From positions 16,216,324 through 16,280,323 of the forward strand of contig CM039182.1 of assembly GCA_008360975.2 (NCBI GenBank): a stretch of 64,000 nucleotides of DNA, written 5' to 3'. Both the position numbers and the translations under genes were made by a program. The DNA is from Lichenostomus cassidix (taxonomy: Eukaryota > Chordata > Aves > Passeriformes > Meliphagidae). This document shows, piece after piece, positions 24,241-37,000 of this stretch. Position 1 is the first letter of the stretch. Each line of letters opens with the position of its first letter. The notes beneath the pieces were generated by a model. It saw only the letters and a list, made by a program, of their open reading frames with translations, did no database searches and had not been told where the DNA came from.

Positions 24241-26489
24241 GAAATAAACTAAAGCTTCCATATTGCTGCAGGCAAATAAGAAGTCTTATTTTCAGTTTAA
24301 CCCCGATCAGCACCTGACCAAGTGAAGTCATGATCACAACAGGTCAGACTGACCTACAACAAAACAGTCAAGATACATTGCAACTAAAGATTGAAAAAAT
24401 AGGCTGTGAGAAATAAAAACATGTAGATTTTCCAACTGATAAAAGAGAGCAGGAAAGGATAAGGGCCTTGACATTTTAATGATATACTGAAAAATCTAAT
24501 TCAGCTACATTCCTGTAAAGCAATGTCTGACACAGAAGCATGCTTTCAGGAAAATTCATGTTCCCAGATCATCTTATCAATGGTCAGATATTCATGAATC
24601 TGCAAGAAATATAGGTCCTCTCTTGAACAAGGCAACCCTTTCTCCCATCTGCAGCAGTACTGCAGACTGGTGGTTTTCTCAGATATTTTGCAGGGCCAAA
24701 GAGATGTAGTAGCTGATCCCTCCATCCGCAGGTTGCCCAAGTCCTAGTTCTCCCTTCACCACTTAGGGCAGAGCAACAGAAGGAAAGCTTTCTGCCTCTT
24801 CTTCCTCTTGTTGCTCTAAGACATTTCTTCTGCAGGAAAGGTGAAACACAGCAAAACCAAAATCTTAGTGAGTTGGGTAAATTCTTTTACCTGTAAGAAA
24901 TCTTGGGGCTCAGTACTGAGTTAAATTGTTCAAACATCCAGCAGACCCATCTGCTCATACTGTTGCCTCTTTTGTGCAAATTATTACCCTACCAAATGTG
25001 TTAATCTCTTTATGAACTACAAAAAAGATCAAGGTCACACCAGCACGAGTTACAGTATGTGATCTACTAGACACTGCCCAAGTATAGTGACTTTTGATCA
25101 GTAAAAAAAAAAAAAAATCAAACTTTGCTGTAATAAAGACACTTGATAAAATAAACCAGCACTTCAAAAGCATCACACCCTGCTTGAAGATACTACAGAC
25201 TGATAATCAAAATTCCAACATGAACAATTAAAACACAATTTACTCAATAATTACTTTGAACCATCAGTCATTTTGCCTCCAAACACCACAACAGTCTGTA
25301 GTACCCACAGGAGGCATTTTAAAAAAGAAAGAGAAGACATAGGGAATGAGTAAATGTCCCTTTCAGAGACAGTATGTTTTTCCAGTTATGTATGTTCCCA
25401 CATGGATCAGAACTTTCTGAGAATAAAACAAGGACCACTCAGTTATCTGTAATGCTCCATTGATTCAACCTCCCAAATACATTTGTATGCCATATTTCAA
25501 ACCAAATTATCTCCATTTTTAAACAATGCTTGCACAAAGCATTAACTATGATGAGATGTAATAGTCTCCTTAGAAAGCTCACGGGGAAAACAGAACCGAA
25601 GAGGTTCAGCAAAAAGTTGCTGAACTTTCTTTGCAAAGTTGCCAGAAAAAAAGAAATACTGTAAACTTAGTGAAGACAAATGATTAGGAGGCTGCACAGG
25701 TGGAGCAGGTCACTAATATAGCTCTGTGGAACACTGGGGATCACCTATTTGTCTCTAATGACACAGATGGACTAAATTAAGCCCTGACTACATTTACATC
25801 AGTGCTGTGCAGCAGCAGGATAATTGATTAACAGTAAAATCAACAGAGTCATATGTGAAATGAGTATTTTTTGGATGCAGGTTTGGAAGAGATGACAAAA
25901 CACGCATGTCATGTTATTCATAAAGAGGAACTTGAACCAAAGAGGAAAAATTATTGCCAAAATTCTACGAACTGAAGTTCTGAGAGGGAGAGACAAACTG
26001 GAGCCATATTAATCACAGAATCAGAGCAATCTGGGGCAGAAAGTGACTTCAAAAAGTTAACCTGCTAGTTTGATGTAACCCTGCATATTTTGTTTGTAGG
26101 CTGTATTCCTGCAGCAAATACTTCATGCCAGTTAGGACAGGTTGGATCACATGTTCGCTAAAAGACTCTACCGGATACCTCTTCCCAGTGTGACAATGAA
26201 TGGCCACATTTATTTCTTCTCGTTTGGTTGCACAAGGGATTGGAAAAACGCTGCAAACTTGTGGAGACTGCATTTCACTTACTTCCCGTGGTATTCAGCT
26301 GAGGGTATCATGCGGGATGGACATTCTCGGTGTCAGTTTCTCCCTAAACCACGTGGCCAAAGACACTACCAGCAGAGAGGTGTAAACTGTGTTTCTGAAG
26401 TCTGTCCTGGCTATTTGGCCACAACCACCACCTGCTTACGTGCTTGGTTTAAAACGGATAGATTAGCACGTTCACATGGTGTATTTTCT

Positions 26490-27335
26490 GGCCGCTCGGT
26501 CCGCAGTTTTCTCCCGCCCGCCTTCACTTTCCCAACGCTACCCCCGACACAGGGCCTTGTGCGTCCCTCGGGATCCACCGGCCTCGTGAGGCTGCAGGCA
26601 AGCTTTGACAACCCCGCCTCGCAAATAACCAACCTCCTACTCGCTTCCCCCGGGCACCGGGCACAGGGAAGGTCTGACCCAGCTTAACCCTGCCGAGAAC
26701 AACCCGCACCGGGACCGCAGCCCGAAATCCCAGGGTCCCGCCTCAGCCCGCGGCGGCCACGTGTGCCGGCGGACGGTCCCTGTGCCGAGGGACAGCGAGC
26801 GGGGCCGTGTCCCCTGTGCCCGGAGCGGGCTCTGCCGCACCTCCCGGCCCTGTTCGGCTCTTCCCGGCCGGGCTGCTCACCGTGACCAGGGCACCCCGCC
26901 CCGCCGGCTCCCGGTCCGGCTGATCCCTCCCTGCCTGCTTTACCTTGGCGGCCGGGCGGCGGCTCCGGAGGCTGCAGGGAAGCTCTGCGGGACCGGCCCG
27001 GCTCGGCGGGGCCAGCGGGGAAGTGGGGAACCTCGCCGCTCGCAGCGCCGCCTCCGCCCTCCGCCCCGGCCCGGACAGAGGCGCAGCCGCGCCGTGCCCG
27101 CAGTAAAGCCCGGGGGAAAACCGCGGGACAAATCCCGGGGAGAAACCCAGCCCAGCCCAGCCCAGCCCCTCGGCCCCTCCTGCGGCCGCTCTCGGCTGGA
27201 CAGCGCGGCTAGGCGGTCTGTGGTTTTCACCCACAATCGTGTTTGTCTCCCCGCGCTCTTCAGTGACTCTACATCTATAACGCGCAAGGCGGCGAGCTGC
27301 TGCCATGGCGTTTTTATGGCGTTTCGCGCCTTTGG
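26490..27335. promoter_or_regulatory. CpG island, likely APBB1IP promoter
   Basis: An abrupt GC- and CpG-rich block sits in AT-rich surroundings at the 5' side of APBB1IP. I can see a CACGTG E-box (26758-26763), a TGTGGTTT RUNX-type site (27219-27226), which would suit a blood-cell gene, and a TTTCGCGCC E2F-type site (27322-27330). A short CCCAG pentamer run lies at about 27146-27168. The sites are pattern matches only. There is no obvious TATA box, as usual for CpG-island promoters. Confidence 0.65.
26944..27250 (-). other. APBB1IP: Predicted non-coding first exon of APBB1IP
   Basis: The first coding exon starts right at its ATG after a splice acceptor, so the transcript must begin in an upstream exon. 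The only CpG-rich block upstream on this strand carries a strong donor, CCAAG|gtaaag, with the exon's last base at 26944. A second usable donor, TCACG|gtgagc, ends at 26881. The 5' end (about 27250) is a guess. Splicing from here would make an intron of about 13.05 kb (26943-13893). Confidence 0.5.
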
Positions 27336-27474
27336 AAGACCCTGTTTGAAGGGTACTTAGGTGTTATTCGCGGAGTAGAAATTATTTTATGACACGTTAA
27401 ATTCCGTAAAAGATGGGGAAGAAGAAAATCGAGAAGTTTCCATCTGAAGTTAAAAAAGCAAGTGTCAGAAAGTC

Positions 27475-27505
27475 CAACCCTTCCAGTGTGGTCTTGGAAG
27501 GGTTG
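27475..27505. repeat. Short perfect hairpin (11-bp stem, 9-nt loop)
   Basis: The stem caacccttcca (27475-27485) pairs with tggaagggttg (27495-27505). It lies just upstream of the APBB1IP CpG island. It is too short for a typical microRNA precursor. Confidence 0.6.
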
Positions 27506-30500
27506 ATGTCACCAAGTTAAAGAGAGATTTTGAATGCTGGAGGCCATGTCCAAATAGACCTCTCTTTTGATTTAAAATCCTACTTTCAGTGTCTATAACT
27601 TTGCCAAAACGATGCTTTTAGCAGATTTTTTTTCTTACGTATCTAATGCACTGACAGTAAGTGTAGTGAAAAAAGGGGAAGATGTCACCATCTTCTGTTT
27701 CTTCAGTTTAGAGAAGTCATCCGGTAGTTCAGTTTAATCTTGTGTTTATAGGCAATTTGTATTAAAATTCCAGATTTTGCTCCTCAGCAGCAAAGAAATC
27801 CCACGTTTTGTTCCTCCAACACTGCTGGAGATAAAATAATTATAGCAGAAGGATGGTAGCATTTTAAATTACCAGCATGTTTTGCACAGCAAATATGTTT
27901 CAATGCTTTAAGGGGTAATTGCTTTGAAAAATTCCAGCTGAGACAGCTCAGCCATATTTAAGAATGCATTTAGGGAATACTGCATTGTTCTGCTCATGTT
28001 ATTTAAAAAAATCCAAATTATTTCACTGACAAGCTGGCTAAAATTTACCAGAGTCTTTGGTGAGGTCAGACCTTCATCTTTGGCCAGGCACATGAAAAAA
28101 CATCTAAATTTGGCAAGCAGCATTTCTAAAATCATGCATATAGTTATTAAACAGCTACTAGTTGAGCATCTTGGGAGTCTGAGATCCCATGGATACTGCA
28201 TATTCTCTTTGCTGACTTTATTTGCAGTTGCTCCTTTTGATTTTTGGTATTATTATGGTGCCAAGGAAAGATGTAATTTCAAAAGGTTGATTGGCAATTT
28301 AAAAAAAAATTATCCCCCAAAAAATTTTTGAATCAGCACTTAGGACTGAACACTCTGCATGTATTAAAGGAGTAATATTTGACGGTGTATTTTGTTGTCA
28401 GAAAGTCAATTCTCTTTTCTATGTGTGACCTACCAGTAACATGGTCACACCCTGAATATACTAGTGGTTTCACACTTATTTTGCTGTTGTTAAATACCAC
28501 AACCAAGGTATTTGTTAGAATAATGTAAAAAACATCTATTCTGCTTGTACAAATGAACCTTTGTTTTCTCTGTCTCTAGATTTGTCCCTTTCCTCTGCAA
28601 GTATCCTGGAAAAGGCTGAGAAAGCTGAATGGCAGTATTTTTCAGCTCTCCTATAGCTCCCCTGGCTATAACAGGCATTGTCTTTAAGAGGAACGGTGGA
28701 GATAAGAACAGCACATCTCTAGGAAGCAAAGAGAAAATAACAGAAATTCCAGAAAATCTTGAGTGCTATCTGTGAAGTTTTTGGTTTGCATTCAGGAGCA
28801 TGAGGATTGTGCTCCAGTGGGATGGGTGGAGGCCATCATGTATTCATAAGGAAGAAATGTGGTGAGGGAAATGCTACAGCAGACACAGACTTTATTAATG
28901 GCGTGTGTTCTAACATTAGAGAGAAACAAAGTTTGTGGGAAGAGGAGGTGGAAATAAGTAAAGCTTCCTAATTTGTTTTCTGTCAGATAAAATGAACGTG
29001 CAACAGAATAATTCCCTTAACTCCAGCCCTATATTCTGCCTGCTTCTCTACAAAAGCTTTTAATTTTCTAATGGGAAGAGGAGACGTGCACCCCACCCAG
29101 GTTACAATTGGGTGTTTCTCAGCAGTTGCATGACTCAGATCTAACACATGCAGTTAGAAATCGTTCTTTTCCTTATCGTGGGTGAGCAGATCACTGGGTA
29201 GATATGCTGTCATCATACAGCCTCCGCTGAGGAAGAACGGAGAGAGCTTTATTAACCTCCCCAGTCCTTTTGGATTGCATATCCTAATAATGCAAGTTTC
29301 TATAAAGCAGCAGATAATTTAGAATTAAAGCAGAACATCAGTTTTTTAAAGGGAACAAATAGATATATTTCTAGTGTCAGGAAACCAGCAATTCATTGGG
29401 GAAAAAAGTAATGTTTTACCATAAATATGTTCCCTTAAATTTAATTGAGATCACTTTTTACACTGTGATGACACACAGTGTCATTTTACACAATAATGAC
29501 CTGACTTTGTAGAGACTGACCTTAATTTTCTCAACAGGGTAAATGAGACACTGTGCTAAGATCTTACTTGCCCAGAGTAAGGCAGGATCAGCTCATAGTT
29601 TTCAGTGTTATCAATGAAGAGGGTGCAGATATGTAAAATATTGCCAAGCCATTGTCCCCTGGCCAAGAGTGAAAAAGAGGATAATAAAGCAGTGTATAAA
29701 TTAGAACTTTTGTCATAGAAAAACACATAGAAAGCAGTTGAAACACTTGTTTGTTTTGTGGTTATTCCAGCAAAATTACTTTCAGGTGGAAGAATGAAAG
29801 TTTTGATCATAGAGGACAAAGGCATAGATACAAGCTACAAAATAGGATTAAAAATATGAGTTTAAGGCAAGTGACATCTAAAGGCTGGAGTATCCTCTTT
29901 TCAAGTAGTACCAGATACTGAAAGTCTTTGTTACAGTGATGGAGTGATCCTCTGGGGTCATACGAGATAAATTCTTTCACCAAGACACTGTTTTGCTAGA
30001 AAGCTTAAAGAGATTGCAATTAGTGGGAAGCGAATCACATCAGCACATCAGACTGTAATGTCAGGGCATTCTGGAAAAATGCTTGGCTTCTTCTTATATG
30101 ATAGGGCCAAAAGCAAAAAGTAAGTGTATAAGAAAGTAGTAAGGATAGGTTTTATGTTCTTCCTGTAAGTATTAATTCTATTTAAGGGTGGTGTTTATTT
30201 AAAATTCATTTGTGATTGTGCAATACTGCAGAAGACCTGTAAACCCTAAAACTTCCTATAAGAAAGATGGAAAGCTCTCGTTTGAGATCTTATATTGAAG
30301 GAATTACCAAAAGCAGTTTTTTAAAAATCACAATAAATCAAATTGAAGTTAATTGAGTACAGAAGCTGGTTAACAGCCACATCATATAAAATTCTTTAAA
30401 ATTATAGCAAATTAAGAAGCTAAAACTCAGTGTGCTAAAGAGCACTATGATCCATCTTTTCTTCCATCCTTTTGAAGGCACCTTTCAGCAACTCAAAACT

Positions 30501-31027
30501 AAGAATAGAATTATTTCCTCATAACTTTTAAGAGGAAAGCATTGACTCTTATAGTGGAAAACCAAAAGCAAAACAAACAAAAATATCAACCTGCATGAAA
30601 AGCTGAAGAAGATGCTTTAATCTGAAAATGTTAGCAGTGAAGCTGGCAAATTCATGCTTTTAACTGCAGGAAATTAGAAGTACTTCTGAAAAGTCTGTGA
30701 TCAAATCTTAGTTACTAGAATTCTATTCACCACCATAGTTTTAAGATGGATTTCAACTTTTTTTTCCCCCTCTGTATACAGTAGGGCGTTGAGTTAGTCC
30801 ATGGCTTCCATTTCTGCATGTAGAATATGTTCAGGCAACAACTTAGATATCCAGGCTTTACACTGTTAAATTTCTTTAAGATCTTGAGTAATGCCTCTGA
30901 GATGCCTGAGGAAGACTTTTTCACTGGGCTCAATGAGTTTTAGAACAGAGTCTAAGTTTTCCAGCTCTCTCATATAAATATCACTGTGTATATCCATATT
31001 TCTTCTAACTGTTTGCACATAGCAGGT

Positions 31028-31047
31028 ACACACATATATATATATAT
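31028..31047. repeat. (CA)n(TA)n microsatellite
   Basis: A run of acacac followed by about seven at units in the AT-rich intergenic region. Confidence 0.85.
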
Positions 31048-34000
31048 CCCTTTCTGTTCTTTGTAAATATCTATGGTTTAAGGTCAGCCCCCTTCTTCAC
31101 TGCGAGACCTGAGCATCTAAACTAAATTGCAGCTGAGGTAGGAAAAGCCCAACTAAGACATCTCATTTATTAGCTTTATTAATCTTATGATAAAATGAAA
31201 TTGTCTGCACCCTTAAAAGGAAACCTGTAAATGTCATGACGTGGCATATTGAAATTTCATCTAACTTGTTCAGAATAATACTTGTGATTAACTAGAAAAT
31301 TTTAACCTGAGGGTCTTCATTTGAAAATGTCAGCATTTATTATTAACATAATTTCTTTAGCTTTAAAAAATAGGCTTTTAGATATTGCTCAGAGCAATGT
31401 GTGCAAACATTAGCTTAATAAGAAATATCATTTTAAAATGAGCATTTGATTTTATTAATGCATGTGTTAGATTTCACACGTGTGACAAACTAAGCATGAT
31501 ATGAGTAAGGTTTTGAAGCTTCTTACTGTAGTGAATATAAAAGGTATTTGAAGACAAAAGAAGAGAGATTACCTGACTATTAAGAGAAAGAAATTAATGA
31601 TGTATTTTACTTATTTCAAGCTGTTCGACCCTTTCCTTATTCACTTCTTCCCTCTGGGATTTATTTCCCTATGCACTTTTCTTTCCTGATTGTTAAAAAG
31701 TTGTAAGCATGGCTCATACAGGTAGAATGTTCATTTGAAATTTCTTACACCCAAAGGTCAACCTGTACTACCTTGTGTGAGAGCAAGCACAGGAATTGGT
31801 CCTCTGGTTGTACCAGTTTAAACTTTCTCCTTTTTAAAATAAAGTTTAAGCTTTCTCCTTGCTACATGTTGACTGTTTCATTACATTCACATGAATATTA
31901 AAACTTCACCCATTGCCTGGAGGTCCGGAGAAAGCCTTTGGAACACTTAATAGTCTTATTTTGACAACACAATAGTAGATGCAAACAACTTCATAATTTT
32001 ATTTTGAGATTTTTTTACTGTTGTTCAGGGTTCAAAATACACTTTTCCCACAGCCCCCTTCTCCCCCACACCCCCTTCCCAGCCATCCATTAATTTCACA
32101 GTAATTACACAAAGCTTTAAGGAGATAATTGTCAGCATTTTTTTGCTTGTTAGAAAGAATCTCCAAAATCTGAGTATACGTTTTTTCTTCTTTCCCTCTC
32201 AGCAGGTAGTTTTCAAGTGCAAATTCCAGGTTACATCTATTTGCGCATGCATTTGATTTTCTGTAGCTGGATGTCAGTATTAGGCTGCAAAGTTTTCTGC
32301 TGTAATGTGTCTGTCACTTAGCACATGTGTGTAGTGTGCACCATTTGTCCAGATGTAATATGCATACAGGGTGAGGGGTAGCATGAGGAAAGCAGCACTG
32401 TAAACTACCTGCATTGTTTTTTTCTGATGTGAAGAACTGCAAAATAGAGTTTTTGCATGATCACTTGTTTCCCATCAGTATAAACACTGTCTGCAAGGAA
32501 CTGGTGGAAACCTTCAGAAACAGTCACCAGAACTATGCTTTACTAGAGAAGTTCCTGATAGCTCCTGCAAAATACATGTTAGGTGTGTGGCCCTTACTGC
32601 TCTTAAGGGGGAAAAGTAGAAAGCAGAACTTGCTTTCAGTTCTTGTGCTAAAGATGGAAGCAGCTGTGGGAAACTATTTATAAAGAGTTTCATCTTCTAG
32701 CCCCACCTCCAAGGGAGGTGCATACGAAATTAGCTCATGCATACGGATTTCACAGCTGGAATTTGGCTACACAGTCAATCCTTTCTGGTATGTCCCAGTG
32801 ATACAGACCGAGTGGTGTCATGGGAGTGCAAGTTGAGTCTACAGAAAAAGCACATGTAATGCAAAAATATGAGGCTAGGAGCTTTGTCATACCATGACAG
32901 CTTTGACCTGTCTTGGCCAACTCAGAACATTATGATAGTTTTGTGTGATACACAGGACAATCTTTAACCAAATCAATATTCTTTAGTTTCCACCCTAACA
33001 CAATCTTGTATGGTGAATCCGAGAGAAAAGCTGCTTGCTAAAGTTTAGCACACTGCAGCAGTGGTCTCAGCTCATGCTCAGTGCTTTACATGGCTGCTGA
33101 TAAATAAGATAGCCTGGGAAATTGTTTATTTCCATATTGTTAATAAAAATTTGCCTACACAAAATTATGGATTATCTGAAGGGTAGTATTTGCCCTGTTC
33201 AGGTAATGTACAGCTGAGCTCTGAACATTACTATTAAGATTTTGTATACCTTGAGTTTTCTATCTTCTTTTCTTCTACAGATTTCCATGGTCTATAGTTG
33301 GTGCTGGTCTGAAATCAAGTATCTATGGGTAAAGCAAGAGTCAAGCTGAGACTCTCCTTCCACTGTGCAAAGAAATTACAATCCAGCTGTGGTCAATTGT
33401 ATTGCTTTTACTCAAGAAACATCTCACTTGATTCACAAGAGCATAAGACAATGAAAGATTGACTGAGACAGAACTCATAAACCAACTGTGTTTTCCAGAT
33501 GAAGTTGGCTATACAGTTTTTGTATAGAATACAAGTTGAGTGTGAGCTCCATTTGGATTTAATAGAATCAATATTGTTTAGAAGAGGAACTTGACAATAG
33601 CCTTGTGCTTCCTTTGGTAGCTTTTTGTTTTTAATTTTAGGAGAAGGAAGTAAATTCTCACTTCCCCTTTCATTGAATAACTAATTTTTCTACACTGCAC
33701 CATTGTAATATACAGTTGTATTATTTTTAGACTATGGTTATAACTAATATATTAAGTACTGTCATATTTCCCTCATATGATAGCTTGAGTGCCCATTTGT
33801 CAACAAAAATTGTACTCTTGCGTAGTGATACAGCCACCTGCTGACCACAACAGAGCTTTCTGTGAGAATAAGGGAAAGAAAGCTTTGACTCAGCAACAGA
33901 AGTTGAAATCATTCAACAGCTTAGGTATTCCAGCCAGAATCTCACTCAACTAGTCTTTCATGTTCCTGAGGATGAGGGTTCCTGTGTACTAGCTGTGTCC

Positions 34001-37000
34001 ATGGAGGCAATATGAACAGTTTGTTGCAGGACATATTGAGACAGGATGTGGCTTTGAGGTTAAATGTTTGAAGAAAGTATTTCAAATAATATAGCTTGCT
34101 TGTGAAAAAACTGTTCCTTCTGCTCTAAAAATGCAATAAGCATGAAAGATCTTTGGCTGATAATGTTTCTCCGAAAGTAAGGAGATTACTTTCTCAAACT
34201 TTAACAAATAACTTCAAGCTCTTCAACTGTTTTGTCCAGGACTGTCTGGACAAGGGGTAGCTGATGGCTGTACTTCAGCACAGCAGTTGAGGAAGTGCTT
34301 GTCCCATACTCATGTTCAGCCCGCTGTGGTTGGTGTTTATTCACTGTGCTTCTTATTCATGTTGTGGTTTCTGTCTCTGCTCCCTTTTTGCCTCAGTAAC
34401 ACTAGTCTTCATCTCTTGTATTAAATCTGAATGCAATTCAGATTGTGTACTCTTCACATTTCACTCTTCAATTGTATTTTTGTTCATTTTCAAATGAAAA
34501 TCCTTTGCAGCAGCATTTAGATTATCCCCAGCTGACAGAACCTTTTCTAAGTACAGGTATCTGTAGTAGAGTAGCAAGTGTGTGTACTACATTATCCTTG
34601 GATACAAAAACCCTTTTGCAGAGGCTTTTTAGAAGTTTTAGACATGACCAATAAAATGTAAAGGCTGTCCTAAATTTTAATAAATGGGCAAAGAAGAGAT
34701 GAGGGCTTATCCATCTATAATGAAAGAGAGGTGGTGTGGAATGTGGAGAGTCCACAGAGGAACTTGAAAAAGAAGATCAGTAGTTTGTGTTTGATAAAAG
34801 TGAGAAGCTAGTGCCGGCTAAGGAATGCAGACACAAAATCATACATTGAAAGTGTTGGGCCTAGAAAATAATCTTCAGAGCAAGAAAGAATAAATGAGAA
34901 GGGGAAAACCAGATCAGGAAACCATGGATAAGGATATGAAATGAAAGCCTTGCTTCAAGCTTTGATGTGTAGAAAGAGAGCACCTACTTTAGAGGTGCTA
35001 AAAATTTTTTTTAAAAAATCAGCAATCTTTAGATACAGCTGACTTGGGAGAATCTGAGTATGTATCTGAATCAGAGATGATGCCCAGTTTACAATAGGGA
35101 AAGAAGGCATGTGGAAGCAAGTATTTTCTTAAATCTTCTTTGGCTCAACTTGAGCTTGAGTTGACAGCTGGATAAAGAGAACACATTGCAAGTGAACCTG
35201 GAACATATAAATGTGGATTCCAAATAAATTCAGCAACTGGCATGCACTGTTATTTTTAAGCAGTCAGTATTGCCACATACATGGTATGCACTTGATTTGT
35301 TTCTTTTGAAGACTGTGTAAAGCAAACTTTGCCTTGGTGGTAAACTGCTGTAAAAGTAATAAGACTTTCAGAGACCAATGCAGCATCTTTAATCATAATT
35401 TTCTTCTGTATTCAGGTTTTTTTTCCTTTTCCATGCAGAAATAATTCCATGCCTTATGATGCATGCGTATGAAAGGAACATCCCATTTATGTGAACATTC
35501 CCCAGAAAAAAGTCTTAAACATTTACAACTTTGCAAATATGTTCTTGTCTCATGCAGTGAAGATAGTCTTGTTTGACAACACTATATACCACTTCTCCTC
35601 TACAAGGATCATATGAAATGAAAAGTATAATCCTCTTCAACTAAAAATGAATATTTCTATAGCTTTAATCTCTCATATAAGCTTATTTTCCTCTAGTAAC
35701 TGTGGGTGTCACATTTCTACAGGGTAAGGAACCTGTTCTTTTCCTTAATGCACATAAAACTGATAATAAAGCAATAGAGGGTAATGTGAAGGACCTAAAC
35801 AAGGGTGTGGAAGACCTGAGTTGGTTTTTCAAGTCTGCCACTGGACATTTGTAACCATGTGACTAGTGGCATTTAAAACCACCTAAGAATGTCAAGAGAG
35901 ATAAATGTTGCCTCAGATTGTAGAAAGTATTTGGGTCCCATTAGCTATGTGACTGTGCCTGGATGTCTGAAAATCTGCACCTTAACTGTCTAGGAATCAA
36001 ATTGGTGTGGGTGAATAATGGAGAGAGAACTCCTCTTTAAGTCTCAGATGTGTTCTGAACATACCTGAATTGGACTGTGACCTTCTCACAAACCCTGGCC
36101 AGGTAAGCATCTCAGAGATCTAGACAGGTGATTTAACCACAGCACAGAAACTCTAATGCAGCTCCTGAAAATATAAACACAGGATGTAAGTGAAACTAAT
36201 GTAGTACATTAGAAGAAAGACACAGATATTTAGCCTGCTCAACGGCCTTTTTCTTTATGGAAACAACATTTTTGCCAGGTTAATGTTATTTCTAGAAATA
36301 GAGGCCAAAACAAACACTCTTCTTGGACTATCTAATGAAAATCTATCTTGAGTAGAATAAACTCAGCTGGGTCTCGATCAATCAGTGTTTGAAACATTTC
36401 CAGTTTGACTGTTAATGTGATTTTTTTTCCAAAATCTTAGGCTTTAAATTTATTTTTGAACTACATTGTTGAGAAAAAGTCTTTGTAATTGATCGTAGCC
36501 TATTTTTAGGATTACCAAAATAAGGTCTTGATGGCAGGCAAATAGCCATATTGAAAAAAGATCCCAAAACGTCTCACAGCTTGGAGCAAAGATCAATGTA
36601 AACTGTTTACAAAGGGTATTTGAGAGACCACCAGACACTGGAGCATTATTGAGAAGAGCCTGGTGTGTTACTGTGCAGATTCCTGCCCTAGGAATCATGA
36701 AAGCTAATTTGCTTCTGTCTTATACAGCGAGAGTGTGAGTCCTTTCTCAAGGAGAAAACAAAATCCTTATTTATAGAAAGGCACAAAGAGAAGCTCTTAA
36801 GGGATGTTTGTTGCAAGAGCTTTTATAATAGCTGGGAAAACACAGAACACCTGATTTACATCTGTAGTAAAGCTCCTTCACATGAGGCAAATGAGGATCA
36901 AGTCTGCAGTATTTAGTAGCCTAAACAGTCTTAATTTAGTAATTTTTTCAATAATAACTTTCCTTTTCTTAAAATTCTAAGCTTGCATATGGAAATGCAG

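Larger units (their letters stand above)
13893..26943 (-). other. APBB1IP intron 1 (predicted, about 13 kb)
   Basis: A long AT-rich stretch between the predicted non-coding first exon and the ATG exon. It contains an A15 run (25103-25117), the small inverted repeat at 24186 and a possible CR1 tip at about 26014-26060 (aatcacagaatcagagcaat). No open frame here carries a protein-family signature. Intron enhancers may exist but cannot be seen by eye. Confidence 0.6.

Noticed and set aside
26014..26060. A possible CR1 3' tip (aatcacagaatcagagcaat).
   Set aside because: The match covers only the terminal octamer-like part and is too short to list as a separate element.
26142..27360. Open frames of 181-199 residues across the APBB1IP CpG island.
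   Set aside because: They are composition-driven frames without a family signature. The island is best read as promoter and non-coding first exon.
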